Shown here: piece by piece, positions 25,947-37,516 of the stretch
How the letters are laid out: each line of letters starts with the position of its first letter
How positions within the stretch are numbered: position 1 is the first letter of the stretch
Origin: Brevipalpus yothersi
Lineage: Eukaryota > Arthropoda > Arachnida > Trombidiformes > Tenuipalpidae
Direction of reading: 5' to 3'
NCBI GenBank assembly: GCA_003956705.1
Contig: QZCP01000002.1
Span: 62,001 to 126,000, forward strand
Length of the DNA stretch: 64,000 nt
Program-made: the position numbers and the translations under genes
Notes under the pieces: generated by a model
What the model saw: the letters and a program-made list of their open reading frames with translations, nothing else
What the model was told of the DNA's origin: nothing
Database searches by the model: none

Positions 25947-26912
25947 ATGTTGTATTTACCAGGAGACGAAGTGACAGGTAATGTTTGGGGAACAATCTGG
26001 TTGGATATTATGTTTAGCGTGTTCCATGTTAATGATAATGTTTTTTTTCAATCTCTCTCTACCCAAAGATGATACCAATTATATGAGAGGTCATGGAACA
26101 TATCGTAAAGACAAGGTTCTCATATCATCGGTAGCTGGCTGTATTGATCGTGTAAATAAGCTACTTTCTATTCGACCATTGAAAACCAGATATAATGGTG
26201 AAATTGGTGATATTGTCGTCGGTCGTGTGATTGAGGTACAATCGGAAAATAAACGATGGCGAATTGATACTGGATCTCGATTGGATTCTTTATTGTTACT
26301 TTCATCCGTTAATCTGCCTGGTGGTGAATTGAGACGTAAAACGGTGGAAGATGAGTTGATGATGAAAAATTTTTTCAAAGAAGGTGATCTTATATCAGCT
26401 GAAGTCCAATCAATTTTCACTGATGGCTCTTTATCACTTCATACAAGAAACTTAAAGTATGGAAAACTTGGCCAAGGAATTTTGCTCAAAGTTTCTCCAT
26501 CGCTTGTTGAAAGGCGAAAAACTCATTTCCACAATTTACCGATCGGTGCTCATCTTATTTTGGGTAATAATGGCTATATTTGGATTTCTCAGACCGTTTC
26601 GGAAGGCTCTGAATCCGGTGGCTTTGCGGTCAATATGGAATCTGTTCCGATGTCTGATCGAGAAGTGATTGCTCGTCTGAGAAACTGTATTCTAGCACTC
26701 GCAAAACACAAGATGATGCTCAATTCGACTAGTGTTACCTATGCCTATGATATATCAATGTCACTGGCAGATGAGGTAAGATCATTGTACATACGTTTGA
26801 GCCCTCTGATCAATGTATTTGTTTTTTTCCATAGAGTAAAGATCTGATCAGGAGCGATCTGATAGCTGAATTGGCTCAGATGACCAAAAGCAAAATGGAA
26901 ACGGAAGCCTAA
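25947..26912 (+). CDS. EXOSC2: Exosome complex component RRP4
   Basis: Three exons: 25947-25977, 26069-26775, 26835-26912; 271 residues. The first exon codes for only MLYLPGDEVT plus one base, and an in-frame stop precedes it. RRP4 is one of the S1/KH cap subunits of the RNA exosome, which trims rRNA and degrades RNA 3' to 5'. Family landmarks are YMRGHGTY, SVAGCIDRVNKL, LKTRYNGEIGDIVVGRV (start of S1), SVNLPGGELRRK, EGDLISAEVQSIF and the KH GxNG loop in LGNNGYIW. Compared with the human protein the N-terminus lacks about 25 residues before PGD. It is divergent from NOC4L, so two nucleolar RNA-processing genes sit head to head. Confidence 0.96.
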
Positions 26913-27688
26913 GCATGAGTCTCTCAAAGTTTTTCATGTAAATATTTTGAGAATTTACCTTCATCGAACCATTATTCGAGATGAACTTTCGTTTGAATGA
27001 TTGAGATCTCGATTTTTCTTACAGTTTGTATCCCTGCTTTGGATTTATCGATAGAAATGTGGTCAAATTGATTTTCAAAAAGATGTCTCTTCCTATTTTT
27101 CGAATATTGTCACTATCATCTGTTACAAATGTCATAGAGAAATTTGAAAATATCGCTCCACAAGCAGGTCCTCAGAAATTTATTTCTCCTGTGATCACTG
27201 GTCCAGTTTTATCAATCGATTTCAATCATTTAGCTAATTCTACTAATTCGCTCTAACTAATTCGATTTACTTCTTGCAAAAGCCCCTAATAATGATCCCC
27301 GTTTTTTGAAAAATTATCAAGTCGCTAGGAATTATTTCCATCTCACAGTCAATAGTTTATTAGAAAAGTTTGTTCTAGCACCCTATGTACATAATGAAAC
27401 ATTTATTTTACACCACGAATAGCTCTGAAAAATAAGTGATTATTAACAAGCTGTGACCGGTTCAAACGGAAAGGAACAACCAATAAGATGAGTAAATCTA
27501 TATCAACTTGAAGCTATGCCTTTCCTCAAGTTCTCATCGAGCATCCAAACAGAATATTCATGATCATTAAGTTCTAATCCGTGTGGATAAAAATTAACCG
27601 CTTATTTTCGATGAAAAGGAAAGGAATCACCTGAAAATGGTGAGCTCTGAATACTGCCTCTTAGATCATACTGGTATATTTGGTATTA
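26913..27688. other. Intergenic
   Basis: About 780 bp with no convincing coding or RNA gene; holds the EXOSC2 and Gly-rich gene 3' untranslated regions. Confidence 0.5.
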
Positions 27689-28444
27689 CTAAATTGGTAA
27701 CACTTTTCCATTATTAGAGCTCTCCAAATTGAAACCGAGCTTTCCTGCATTCGAGCCAATGCTTCCACTGATGCTATTACCATTGGGACCACCATTGATA
27801 CCCATACTAATAGATTCACCTCCACTACTACCAGATCCTCCACTACCCTGGTTCATGCCTCCACCACCACTGTTGCTCATACCATTGGATCCGCCACTAC
27901 CGTGGTTCATGCCACCACCACCACCTCCATTGTTTCCCATACCATTGGATCCACCACCACCTTGGTTCATGCCACCACCACCACCTCCATTGTTTCCCAT
28001 ACCATTGGATCCACCACCACCTTGGTTCATGCCACCACCACCCTGGTTCATGCCCCCACTATTCTGATTCATACCTCCGCCACCACCTCCACTGTTGCCC
28101 ATACCATTGGATCCACCACCACCGTGATTCATGCCCCCACCACCACCTCGATCACCTCTGCCGTGGCTCAAGCTCCCACCGGTGCCTTGATCACCACTGC
28201 TCAAATGCGAACCACTACCTTCTGTCCTACTGGATTCACTACCATTATGGCCCATTCCACCTCCACCACTACTCTCACGGTGACTGTGGGTTGTAGTATC
28301 AGAAGGAGAATCTTTACTAACCCCTAGACCACTATTGGCACCTCGCTGACTCTTCTCGGTGCCTTGTGGTCCATTTTCGTGAGAAGAGGCACTAATTTCG
28401 GCTAAAATAACTGAAGCTACAAACACTGATAAGATGGGCTCCAT
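27689..28444 (-). CDS. Secreted glycine-rich repeat protein 1
   Basis: A single exon of 251 codons. The signal peptide MEPILSVFVASVILAEISA is followed by a Ser/His/Gly-rich spacer. Then come repeats of the type GGGGSNGMGN and GGGGMNQ covering roughly residues 90-210, and a short non-repetitive end. There are no cysteines in the mature part. Gly-rich secreted proteins of this kind occur in arthropod cuticle, silk, cement and saliva; the sequence does not say which. The signal peptide and layout match the Gly-rich gene about 1 kb upstream on the same strand, so the two are probably tandem paralogues. Start chosen because the signal peptide begins at this ATG. Confidence 0.75.
   Translation of the reverse strand: MEPILSVFVASVILAEISASSHENGPQGTEKSQRGANSGLGVSKDSPSDTTTHSHRESSGGGGMGHNGSESSRTEGSGSHLSSGDQGTGGSLSHGRGDRGGGGGMNHGGGGSNGMGNSGGGGGGMNQNSGGMNQGGGGMNQGGGGSNGMGNNGGGGGGMNQGGGGSNGMGNNGGGGGGMNHGSGGSNGMSNSGGGGMNQGSGGSGSSGGESISMGINGGPNGNSISGSIGSNAGKLGFNLESSNNGKVLPI
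27901..28031. repeat. 60-bp minisatellite in the Gly-rich gene
   Basis: Two neighbouring 60-bp units are identical over nearly their whole length, with degenerate units on both sides. One unit encodes a 20-residue GGGGMNQ/GGGGSNGMGN block, so copy number can change without breaking the frame. Confidence 0.9.
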
Positions 28445-29349
28445 TTTGTGTAGGCAAAAAAAATTGGATTCCTTCAGATTTTTTTGAGAAATTTGCCTCT
28501 TGTCAGATAAAAAATGGCAAGTCAGTTAGAAGTCAAGTTTTCAGGGCTTTTCATATGGTGAACAATCGTTTCAAACTCGAAAGCACTCCAATGCACGGGG
28601 CTCAAATCGAACCGAACTATTTCACACTTTGTCAATGAGATATTGCTCTTTCTTGAAGTCCCCGAGAAACAATTATCAATGAAGCTGAAAAAGCTTATAA
28701 CATGGAAATTTCTAATTAAATCTTCAGATAGACCTCCTGAATACCAGATGTTGATCAGTTGACATTGAATAAGCAATTCATCTTAGCCATTTGAGGAAAT
28801 GCTCGCCAATGAAAGTTATCGATATTGCTCAGAAAATTTTAGCTATCAAATTACTAGTGACTCTATTTCATACATCTTTCTACGACTATTCCTTCCTCTG
28901 AATAGTAATCTGTATTTTGATTGAAGAACCACCGATAGATAGGAATAAGTTATGGGATATTCTAACAGGAGCCCGAATTGCTGTATAACATCTTCGAAAT
29001 TCTTTTCTAGTGATGTTTAGATGATTCTTCTAATCACCCTGAGTTATTTTCAACTTCTAGTTGAAAGAGTTTACTGGAACTGAGTTAAAACAAGAAACAT
29101 TCATTCAATACAGTAAAGACTGAGAAAAAAAGTGATCATCAGTTGAAAACTAACTTAATGACAACATGGAATCACAGTCTTTGATAGAAAACAAAGATCG
29201 AATGAAATCTATTCATCGGTTATTGATATAAAGTAACAAGAGTTGAGAATTGAGCTTTTCATATCGAAAATTTATCATATATCACTCAAGAATAGAGATT
29301 TACCTATGTATATGGTATGATTGAGCATCATCGATTAGTCCGATAAACT
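28445..29349. other. Intergenic upstream of Gly-rich gene 1
   Basis: No gene seen. A TATCGATA octamer lies at 28817-28824, 373 bp before the Gly-rich start. Confidence 0.45.
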
Positions 29350-29733
29350 TTAAACGTTGGCACTCATAGTGTCACCACCGCTGCCCCCCATACCTCCACT
29401 GCCACCCGTACCACCGCTGGAACTCATTCCAACGCCACTACCTCCACTGCCACCCATACCACCGGAACCACCCGTGCCACCGCCGGAACTCATTCCACCT
29501 CCACTGCCACCACTGCCACCCATACCTCCAGAGCCACCACTACTCATGTTGCTGTCAGCACCGGAACCTCCGCCGCCGCCTCCACCACCTCCTCCGCCAC
29601 CTCCGGCACCGGCTCTTCGGATGTTACTCTCGGAACCCTTTCGATCATGATGATCATGGTGATGGTGATGAGGAGCGGCACTGATACTATATATAATCAC
29701 AGCAGCGATGAACACTGAAAAGAAAGGCTTCAT
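29350..29733 (-). CDS. Secreted glycine/serine-rich protein 2 with His-rich N-terminus
   Basis: 127 codons from the ATG at 29733. An in-frame ATG-like codon further upstream would hide the signal peptide inside the protein, so the start MKPFFSVFIAAVIIYSISA was chosen. It is followed by a His cluster (HHHHHDHHD), a poly-Gly run of 13, and repeats of GGSGGMGGSGGSG and GMSSGGGTGGSG to near the end. A metal-binding role for the His cluster is conceivable but unproven. The signal peptide resembles that of the Gly-rich neighbour (MEPILSVFVASVIL), supporting a common origin. Role unknown; a cuticular, silk or secretion component is a guess. Confidence 0.72.
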   Translation of the reverse strand: MKPFFSVFIAAVIIYSISAAPHHHHHDHHDRKGSESNIRRAGAGGGGGGGGGGGGGSGADSNMSSGGSGGMGGSGGSGGGMSSGGGTGGSGGMGGSGGSGVGMSSSGGTGGSGGMGGSGGDTMSANV

Positions 29734-29805
29734 TTTGTATTGGTGACACGAACTGAGCGACTCACAAATAATGAATGATAACACTGAAAAGCTCTTGACA
29801 ATCAA

Positions 29806-31112
29806 GCGAAAGAAATTCGAATGGAAAAGTAACTAGAATTCTGATTTTTATAGCTTTTAGTTCAGCTACTAATTATTCTTGACTCGTACGAGCTACAGAG
29901 CAACACAGTATGATGAAAACTTAGCCAACTCTTTGTTCAAGCCTCTGCTAATTGTCCCAGATATTGCCTCATCTACACATCAGAATGGTGCAATCATCGA
30001 TGTTGCTGCTAAGTTTGATTGTAATAGAATTTCTCGGGAATTTTTCGATACGTTTCTCAGAACAACAGGTGAATAGATTGATCTGTTGATATTGGTTAAT
30101 TACTCTATTTAAGCGATGGATAGAAATATTTAGACTGTTGACAGTTCTCAACATTTTCTGGTGAATTTCACAGCGAATCACCTGCCATTTTCTTGGAATC
30201 ATCAAAATTTTTTCATTTTCTATTACAAGCAATTGGTACAATTTGTAGAGGGAAAATAAAAACAGAAATTAGACATCCAGTTGGAGAAACAAATAACAAA
30301 CAACGTTCCAATTTTGATCAGCGTTCACGCAGCTGATTTTGAATATGAACAAACATCAATTCAAGACTTTCAAGAACTAAATTAATATAAAATATAAAAT
30401 AAAAATGTATAAAATAAATCTTACGAATTTCTGAAATCTATGTGTAAGAGAGTGGTTTCATCGGAATTTGATGAAGTCAAGGTCGGTCTGAGAGTTGAAT
30501 GATATCAATATGAGTGTAACGAACTTGATTGAAAGTTATTTCTTCAACTTTCAGATGAATAAGAGAAATCTTTCTCTCTCGCTCTCTCGCTCTTATTTTT
30601 ACTTTAGATTATCTAGATCCCAATTACTCGTGATATGGGCTGTAGGATCTATGACCATCATAATTCTCTCCTAGAAAATTATAACTACTATTAAGATTCA
30701 TACTGTTCAAATTTTCTCTTTTCTCTAGCACTAGCAGAAAGTATTATCTCATTGGTATTAATAGCATTATCTACAGCATCTAATTTCAGTTGGAAAGATC
30801 AGTAATCACAAGATTCTCAAATATTCCGAGCCATTGTTCAATTTGTTCTAGAGAAAGATTATGATCATTGAAAAGTGATTTTTATTCAAAAAATTTTCAA
30901 TTATTCATCCAGGAAAATAAAACTAAATAAAATGATGTCATTGAATTTAAATGAAAGGTATTCGTGATATAGGTCGATTAAAAAATAAATGATGATATTT
31001 GCGTAAAGTTTTTGAGAGTGAGTTTTTTTACGTTCCAAAAGAATAATATTTAATTTCCTCACATTATTCGTGGAAGAAATTTTTGTTAATAATGAAAGTG
31101 CTCAATGAAAAA
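29806..31112. other. Intergenic
   Basis: About 1.3 kb with no supported gene; a CT/GC-mixed pyrimidine patch at about 30573-30595. Confidence 0.45.
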
Positions 31113-31871
31113 TTACCCCTTGAAATCAGGCGTCTCAGAGGCTTCAGGATCTATTCCAACCACAATTCTACTTCTTACCTCTCTTCTCAGATCACCAGCA
31201 ACTTTCAAAACAGTTTGAATTCCATTATCTCTTGGAAAAATATGATCTCTTTCATTCACAAGTCGTCTCTTGGTGTTAGTTGAATACGGACTTAGTTGAG
31301 CCATTTTTCGAGTGAATCGTTCAGTGAAATAAAATTGTCCAATATAGACAACATTTTGACCACGAGTGACTTCAATATGAATATGAATGGTTCGTCCATC
31401 ATACCATCCTGGCACAATGGTTTGAAAAAAAGTTCGACCATCTTGATCACTCACTTGATAACCACGTAAAAATGTGAGCTTATTTTGTGGCTTCAATCGG
31501 CCATCACTCAACTTTGGCCCACTCGGTTGTAGGAAGCCCGAATATTCACCGAGAGCATCCGATTGCCATATGTGGACAATCGCATCGGGAACTGGTGTAC
31601 AATCGGCAGCATTTGTTAAAATAATTTCCAAATTTAATTTGATACCCTTTTTACCCTCAGTTATATCACTACGCTCCAGATCATTGGTTATAAAATACGG
31701 TCCTTCAGTTGATATTGGAGCCAGTACACATTGATGCTGATTTGCAGCACGCTTAAATCGCGCACAATTAACGATCGTTTGATTGTGGTAGAGAGGTGTT
31801 CCTTGAGTGTGTGGATCAGAGGACACAAAAGTCATCACAGAGACTAATACTAGGGTGAAAAAATTTCTCAT
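31113..31871 (-). CDS. Secreted intradiol ring-cleavage dioxygenase
   Basis: An intronless frame of about 252 codons from the ATG at 31871; the frame extends up to 31970, but MMRNFFTLVLVSVMTFVSS is the natural signal peptide. The enzyme opens catechol-type rings between the two hydroxyls using non-haem Fe(III). The family pattern is visible in order: ISTEGPYF, RSDITEGKKG, VPDAIVHIWQSDALGEYSGF (first Tyr ligand in GEYSGF), LTFLRGYQVSDQDGRTFF, then PGWYDGRTIHIHIEV with the second Tyr and both His ligands. All four iron ligands are kept, so it should be active. Such single-domain secreted enzymes are known in spider mites and related mites, where they came from microbes by horizontal transfer and degrade plant phenolics. 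The lack of introns fits. A fungal or bacterial contaminant is unlikely because neighbours are spliced animal genes. Confidence 0.93.
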   Translation of the reverse strand: MRNFFTLVLVSVMTFVSSDPHTQGTPLYHNQTIVNCARFKRAANQHQCVLAPISTEGPYFITNDLERSDITEGKKGIKLNLEIILTNAADCTPVPDAIVHIWQSDALGEYSGFLQPSGPKLSDGRLKPQNKLTFLRGYQVSDQDGRTFFQTIVPGWYDGRTIHIHIEVTRGQNVVYIGQFYFTERFTRKMAQLSPYSTNTKRRLVNERDHIFPRDNGIQTVLKVAGDLRREVRSRIVVGIDPEASETPDFKG

Positions 31872-31970
31872 CATTGCATTTGCTGTGGACATTATTATCA
31901 CACACACAGGTAAGAGGTAAGAATAACTGAGACTATGGAAAAATAATTTGATAATTTGAAATGATTCCAA

Positions 31971-32363
31971 ATGACCCGAAAACTAGTTCTGAACTTTATT
32001 CTCTATCAGTCAACACAGATGAGACTGGTTTGTTGTGTGTGTTTGTGTGATATGTCAGTATGTGTATATATTAGTGTAATGGAGGAAAAATTTTTCTCTC
32101 TCTCTAATACTATTGACTAATTAAGAAGGAGTTGTATTGAGAGGCAATTCTTGGCCTTGTACCGAAACTAACGAATCGGGAGCGATTTAAGACGAAAACA
32201 CGTCATGAAGGTTGAAGCAATCCAGAAAAAAATTGACTCGATATATTTTGCAAATGTTTCTACTCATTTTATTAAACTATTATGACTGTGATCATTTGTG
32301 ATGTTAACTTCAACTTTTTTTAGTGAGAGGCTTACACATACATCTTTCGGAGAAAATCTTGAC

Positions 32364-32431
<68 letters not shown>

Positions 32432-33703
32432 ATAAGCGAGAAACGAAAAAAAGATCATTAAAATATCGGTTTCATTAGATTAAGCCCCATTATGGTGATT
32501 CTTGTATGAGCCATTTTGACGTATATTTCTCTTCCTATGGGAATACGTAATGTGTAAGTTTAGTTGATGATAATGACTCCATACTAGCTGATGAGGTTTT
32601 CTGATCCATGATTCGGGATGATCGTTTGGCCTTCAATTTTTTGAGGAAAATAGCAACACCATGGTTATGTGTGTGCTTTCAATCACTGATTATTCAATTT
32701 CATGCCACTTGCATCAGTTTTTTCAGACAATTATGATATTCGTACTGAAACGAAACAGTGAACGAATCAAGACAAGCTATATTGTCTCGAATTTTATAGA
32801 TTCTGAAACTAATGCTAAGGCCATACTATTGAATTTTTTTCTATCGTGATTTACGATTGGATAAATTTTTTTTATTGACATGAAATACTTTGGTAATGTT
32901 GATACTTCTTCCACAAGGTTGTTTTTTCTCAGACAGTCTGTGTCGAAATATTTCCAAAAGAATGTAAATTTCCTTGGCTTACTTAGCTGAGCTAGACTGT
33001 AAACGAAATTTTTGTCTCTCAGTGCACAAATTTTCATTCTCAACATAAGATTGTTGAAAGCTCCTCAAACCATGGAAATCCTTGATATTCTCTCGAAATT
33101 TTTTTCACAACGACACTTCCCAAGGACTAAAAAGAAGAACTAACGATCTTAAGCTTTCAGGCGCGAAAAGCGAAAAGTTACGTTCTCAACGTACACGTTG
33201 CAGTGGGATCAGTAAAATTCAGCAGATTCAGCGAAATTCGGTTTCTATCAAGCGATTCTAGTAGGTACAATGGACATATTCTGATGCATGATGTATGCCA
33301 GATTTTATCTATGATCGTAAAAATTCCAACAAAAATTACAGTTTCAAATAGGGTTAATTTTAAACGTGCCAATTAGAGAGCCCAAACTAATTCATGATGA
33401 AAATTCAGTCAAATCGCTGTAACCAGGATGATTAATGATTATGGTTCACATATTGGCTCCTCGAATTAATTGTAATCACTATGAATTACAAACAATTAAC
33501 TTAGAAATTGAATGCTTAAAACTTTTTCTCGACTTTGCTGAAGAACATTCATATTACTTGTGGCGCCAGTATCTGAACATGTGCGTCAATCCACATGGTT
33601 TGGATGTTTGATAAACACTGTTTATGTTGTAATTTAATCGTGAATGTTTAAATTTGTTATACTGATTTGTGTCTAATCGATAGTGTTGTATGAGGTGATT
33701 AAT
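31971..33703. other. Intergenic with (GA)n
   Basis: No supported gene. A GA microsatellite occupies about 32366-32427; the rest is AT-rich. Confidence 0.5.
32366..32427. repeat. (GA)n microsatellite
   Basis: About 60 bp of GA repeat. Confidence 0.95.
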
Positions 33704-34156
33704 ATGGCCAAAAGTTTACGAAGTAAGCGGCAGCGAAAGATGCGTGCCATCAAGCGAGTAAGGTATGGTGAAAAAGAGTTGGCAAGATTGAAAAAGATGC
33801 TGGAAACAGAAGATGAAACAGTGGAAAAAGTGGATGTAACAAGGCATAGAAAACGACAAAAATCAACCAGTTCATCAGCGGAAGAAGTTCAATCTCCTGA
33901 TGGTGTGTAACTTTATTTTATATTTGACCATATATTGCGTTTGAGAGGTCTTTCAATTGTCTCCTTTCTCTTCGTTCTAGGACAAAAAATGGAAGTTGAT
34001 AATAACAGTGGTAAATCAGAGCCTAAAAAAGCCAGAAAATCGGGTACTTTAATGGATGAAAATGGATCTTTTCCCGTATGGATGCATCCTAGGCAAAGAA
34101 AAAAGATGGTTAAGAAGCTAAAGAGTAAGAAGAAGCATTCCAAGAAAAAGGCATGA
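33704..34156 (+). CDS. LLPH: LLP homologue (LAPS18-like nucleolar protein)
   Basis: Two exons, 33704-33902 and 33981-34156, giving 124 residues. The signature start MAKSLRSKRQRKMRA and the C-terminal block GSFPVWMHPRQRKKMVKKLK match the LLPH family. The intron begins GTGTGT, a weaker donor than usual, and ends TTCTAG; the joined codon is Gly. Highly basic ends flank a Ser/Asp/Glu-rich middle. LLPH proteins are small nucleolar factors tied to large ribosomal subunit assembly and, in Aplysia and mammals, neuronal growth. A possible ATTAAA poly(A) signal lies at 34226-34231. Confidence 0.92.
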
Positions 34157-34454
34157 TTCTTGATTCATTCGACTGGAAGATATAAAAATTGTATTAATGA
34201 TGATCCAGCATTGGCATCTATTGTAAATTAAAGATTATACATGTTCTTTTTTCCTTAAAATTTGGTTGTTTGATGAATCATATGGATTTTTAGTCAGGAC
34301 AGTTTTCAAAAGTGTTTAATGGTGGCAGAAAGAAAGCATTCAAAAACTTTAATCAATTAGAAAATGAGACTAAAAATTGTTTTGCTATTATCAGAACTCA
34401 GTATTGTTAAGAAGAGATCAACAATTCACTATTCCGTAGATGCCTATGCAAACT

Positions 34455-37400
34455 TCATACGTGAGCTTTTATGACAGCAGTTAGCTTAACTGGATTATTT
34501 TTTTGATCGCTCGTTAAAGATGATGGACGAATCTCGAATCGCTTGTCCCGTCCAGATCCCAGAAGATAGTTTTGATAAATATGAAGCAAACTTTGAGTCG
34601 GATACTCGACGAGGAGTGTCAACAGAAATGCTCCTACGTTGGTTAACAAGTAAATTCCACTAATCATGACAGCCTATGGAGATGAATATAGAAAATGAGA
34701 TTTGATTTCAATAAGATGTGTCTTGTGAGCATTCTTACCCCGAAAGAAGTTGTTGCGCTCAAGTATGTTCGATTAGATATGGCAAAATGACTGTAGACCA
34801 GCCATTGAAGTAAGAAAACTCCATAGGTCAGTCGAGAGAGAAATATGAACGGTGGCCAAGAGAAAAATTTATCAGCTAATGGAAAATTACCAGTGACCAT
34901 TGAAAATATCATCCAAGACCATACAATTGACCAGGCAAGCCTGTGCAATAATGCATAAGCAATTGATTCATACACATCGTAGCCATATTTGGCAAACTTG
35001 TACGGATAATAGATGATGAAAAGCACAGTAAAGATGGACATCAGCCATAATGATGTATTTAAAATCTATTCAAAAAATAAAAGATCAGTTTCAACTTTGA
35101 ATGAGAAGAAAAATTTCCTCCTTTTCACCTTATTTATCTTGAAATTTCGACCGACAATGGAAAGAATTTCTCCTAAAACTAGACCGAAACAATATGGCCC
35201 AATTCTACACCATGGCTTGATATACACTTCTTCATAATAGCCGTTTATAAATTCTGGTAACAGCATGAGAGTTGGAATATGATCACCAGTATAAACGATA
35301 AAACCAGTCAACAGTACTGATGCTAAAATTATCGTTCCATTCAAGGTCCAGCAAATCAGAGGCATCCTGATGATTGAACGAAAAAAAAAGTGAAGAATTC
35401 CAAGATTGTGCCCACAACTTACCCAAGTATTGAGAGCATCAAAAGGAATGGTGCTAACATGAAGAATTGAAAATCATTGCTTATGTACCAAGTTGGTCCA
35501 AGACACTGATGAACAAATGAGTTGAATTTTTCATTAACAAAGTTTGGACATTCTCTCACTTACTGTATGCTCTATCGCTTTCAATGGGTACAGATTATTC
35601 ATCATGAAAACTAATTTTGGCCAATCTTTTTTGCATGATGATGCTATCTCCTCATTCCACACATACCAATTAGGACCAGAGGAAATTCGCCCCCAAATCA
35701 GTGATAAAAGAAGTGTACATATAAGAGGTATGATTAATCTGAAAGGGAACGTTTCTTTATCGATAAATAAATTTTTCAACTGTGGGATTTTCCATGATTT
35801 TATGGTAAATCGAATAGAATTTACCTTATATAACGGTAAAAATAAACACCCAACAGTCCTCGACATGATATGTAAACTTTCATGAGATCTGATTTGCCTT
35901 TCAATTGTTTGGAAATTTTTCGAGCCATAGTCATGACATGGTATGAAACAAGTAGACCACTGAAAGAGAGATCGATTAACACAATTAGCATAGTAATCAA
36001 CTATGGTAAGGAAAATTTAACCTGATAACGAAAAAAGTGTCCACCCACGGAGTAGTTTGGATTGCATATTGTATCGGAAATTCTTGAGATCGCTCTTGCA
36101 GCTCAGTGAAGTCAACTGTGAAGTGATCAATATGGTTAAAAAGTGATTCATTATAACTAATTGTAATTTTATTTATCTCACCAGCTAGAGAAGCAAGAAG
36201 AGTCAGAGAACCATGTCCGATTACGATGAAGATCATGGCAAGAACTTTGATTCCATGTAAGCAAGATATTGAATCTGATGATAGCTTGGTGTTCAAAAGT
36301 TTGGTGCCATTGCGAATGATCGAAAAGTTTAACGATAAGTTGATTAGAGTTGATTTAGATTTCATATTATATCTCGCAAGGTACCAATCCATGATTGTTC
36401 CGATGAGTGAAATTAAAATGAGCAGCCCAAAAAATATGCTGAAATATGATATATTTCCCTATCATTTTTCGATGGAAAATGACTTTTCAATTATTTTCCT
36501 CTTACATTATGGCGGATTCAATACTATCCAATGGCTTTGATGTACCATCATCACAATTGCCCAACACAAATTTCAAAATTTTGTGAACTTTCAAGGCTAA
36601 AAATGATCAAATCGAATAAAATAATCATAAATCACAATTTGAATTTTGATTTGACGAGAGACACCAAGCTATATCTCACTTTTGGAAGCACTTTTGATAA
36701 GTCTATTAATGTCTTCATTACTACAAGTTGATGGAATACACACATGAACATCAGGATTCACGTAGTCAGCTGATGTGGCTGATGAGTAGGATCGAATTTT
36801 TTCGACTTGTTCAGGCTGAAGATGGAGAAAGAAAATTGGTGGAATTTTGTTTGAATAGAGAAATCTTATTTACATACTTTAATATTTAAGCCAATTTGAT
36901 CTATTGCACTATTGGGAATACTGTCAAGCATTTTGGATAGAGGAATATAGGCATGACAATATCGTCCTGTTGTCAAGTTTGGCAGTGCAGGAAAGTCATT
37001 TTGGTATCGCTTGGTGTCAATATTGAGTTGAAGACATTCATCATAAGAACCATAAAGTTTACTTTTACCTCTCATCATTCCGGATGGAGGCTTTCCTTGA
37101 GCATCAAGTACTTTGAGCCGGAAAAATTAGAGAAGAACAATTTGAATTTGAGAATTCAAAATTGATATTAAAAGTATTTTAAACTATTTCTGGAAAATTT
37201 TGTAGGTAAAAATTATTCACTACATAAGCTTACATCTCAGGGTCCATGTTGTTCCTTGCTCAATTTCATCCAGAAAAAGTTCCAAAAAATCGGCACATGA
37301 GGAGGATAGATTTGATCGATTGAGGATTGTGTCGATCTTCATACGGATCATGTTGATGGCAAGGCTGAGATCACCACCTCGCATAACTTTGGAAGCAATT

Positions 37401-37516
37401 TTGCTGAAAATAATGTCGAGTTTATCATCTTGTAAGAGTTGACAATTTCCACAAGATATGAAAAAAATTATTAAACCTATTGAAAGAAAATTAAAATGAT
37501 AATAAATATTCATCAT
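34455..37516 (-). CDS. Nose resistant to fluoxetine (NRF-6-like) membrane acyltransferase
   Basis: Eleven phase-consistent exons: 37234-37516, 36878-37110, 36680-36815, 36506-36596, 36022-36438, 35825-35959, 35564-35738, 35423-35505, 35129-35366, 34739-35065, 34455-34673; 778 residues. The N-terminal signal sequence is MMNIYYHFNFLSIGLIIFF. An extracellular NRF domain with paired cysteines follows (SSCADFLELF, GSYDECLQLN, YCHAYIP, VCIPSTCSNEDI). From SCLHGIKVLAMIFIVIGHG onward is a multi-pass acyltransferase-3 domain whose active-site His lies in VIGHG. Family members act in intestinal lipid and drug transport in nematodes. The donor of exon 5 (GTTAAA) is weak, but frame and homology demand it. 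Arthropods carry many paralogues, so a specific role cannot be assigned. Confidence 0.9.

Noticed and set aside
27026..27256. 76-codon plus-strand frame after EXOSC2
   Set aside because: No homology recognised; an EXOSC2 3' flank is simpler.
29734..29805. Upstream extension of Gly-rich gene 2
   Set aside because: The paralogue starts directly at its signal peptide, so the start at 29733 is preferred.
31871..31970. Upstream extension of the dioxygenase frame to 31970
   Set aside because: It would bury the signal peptide behind 33 extra residues; the internal ATG is the better start.
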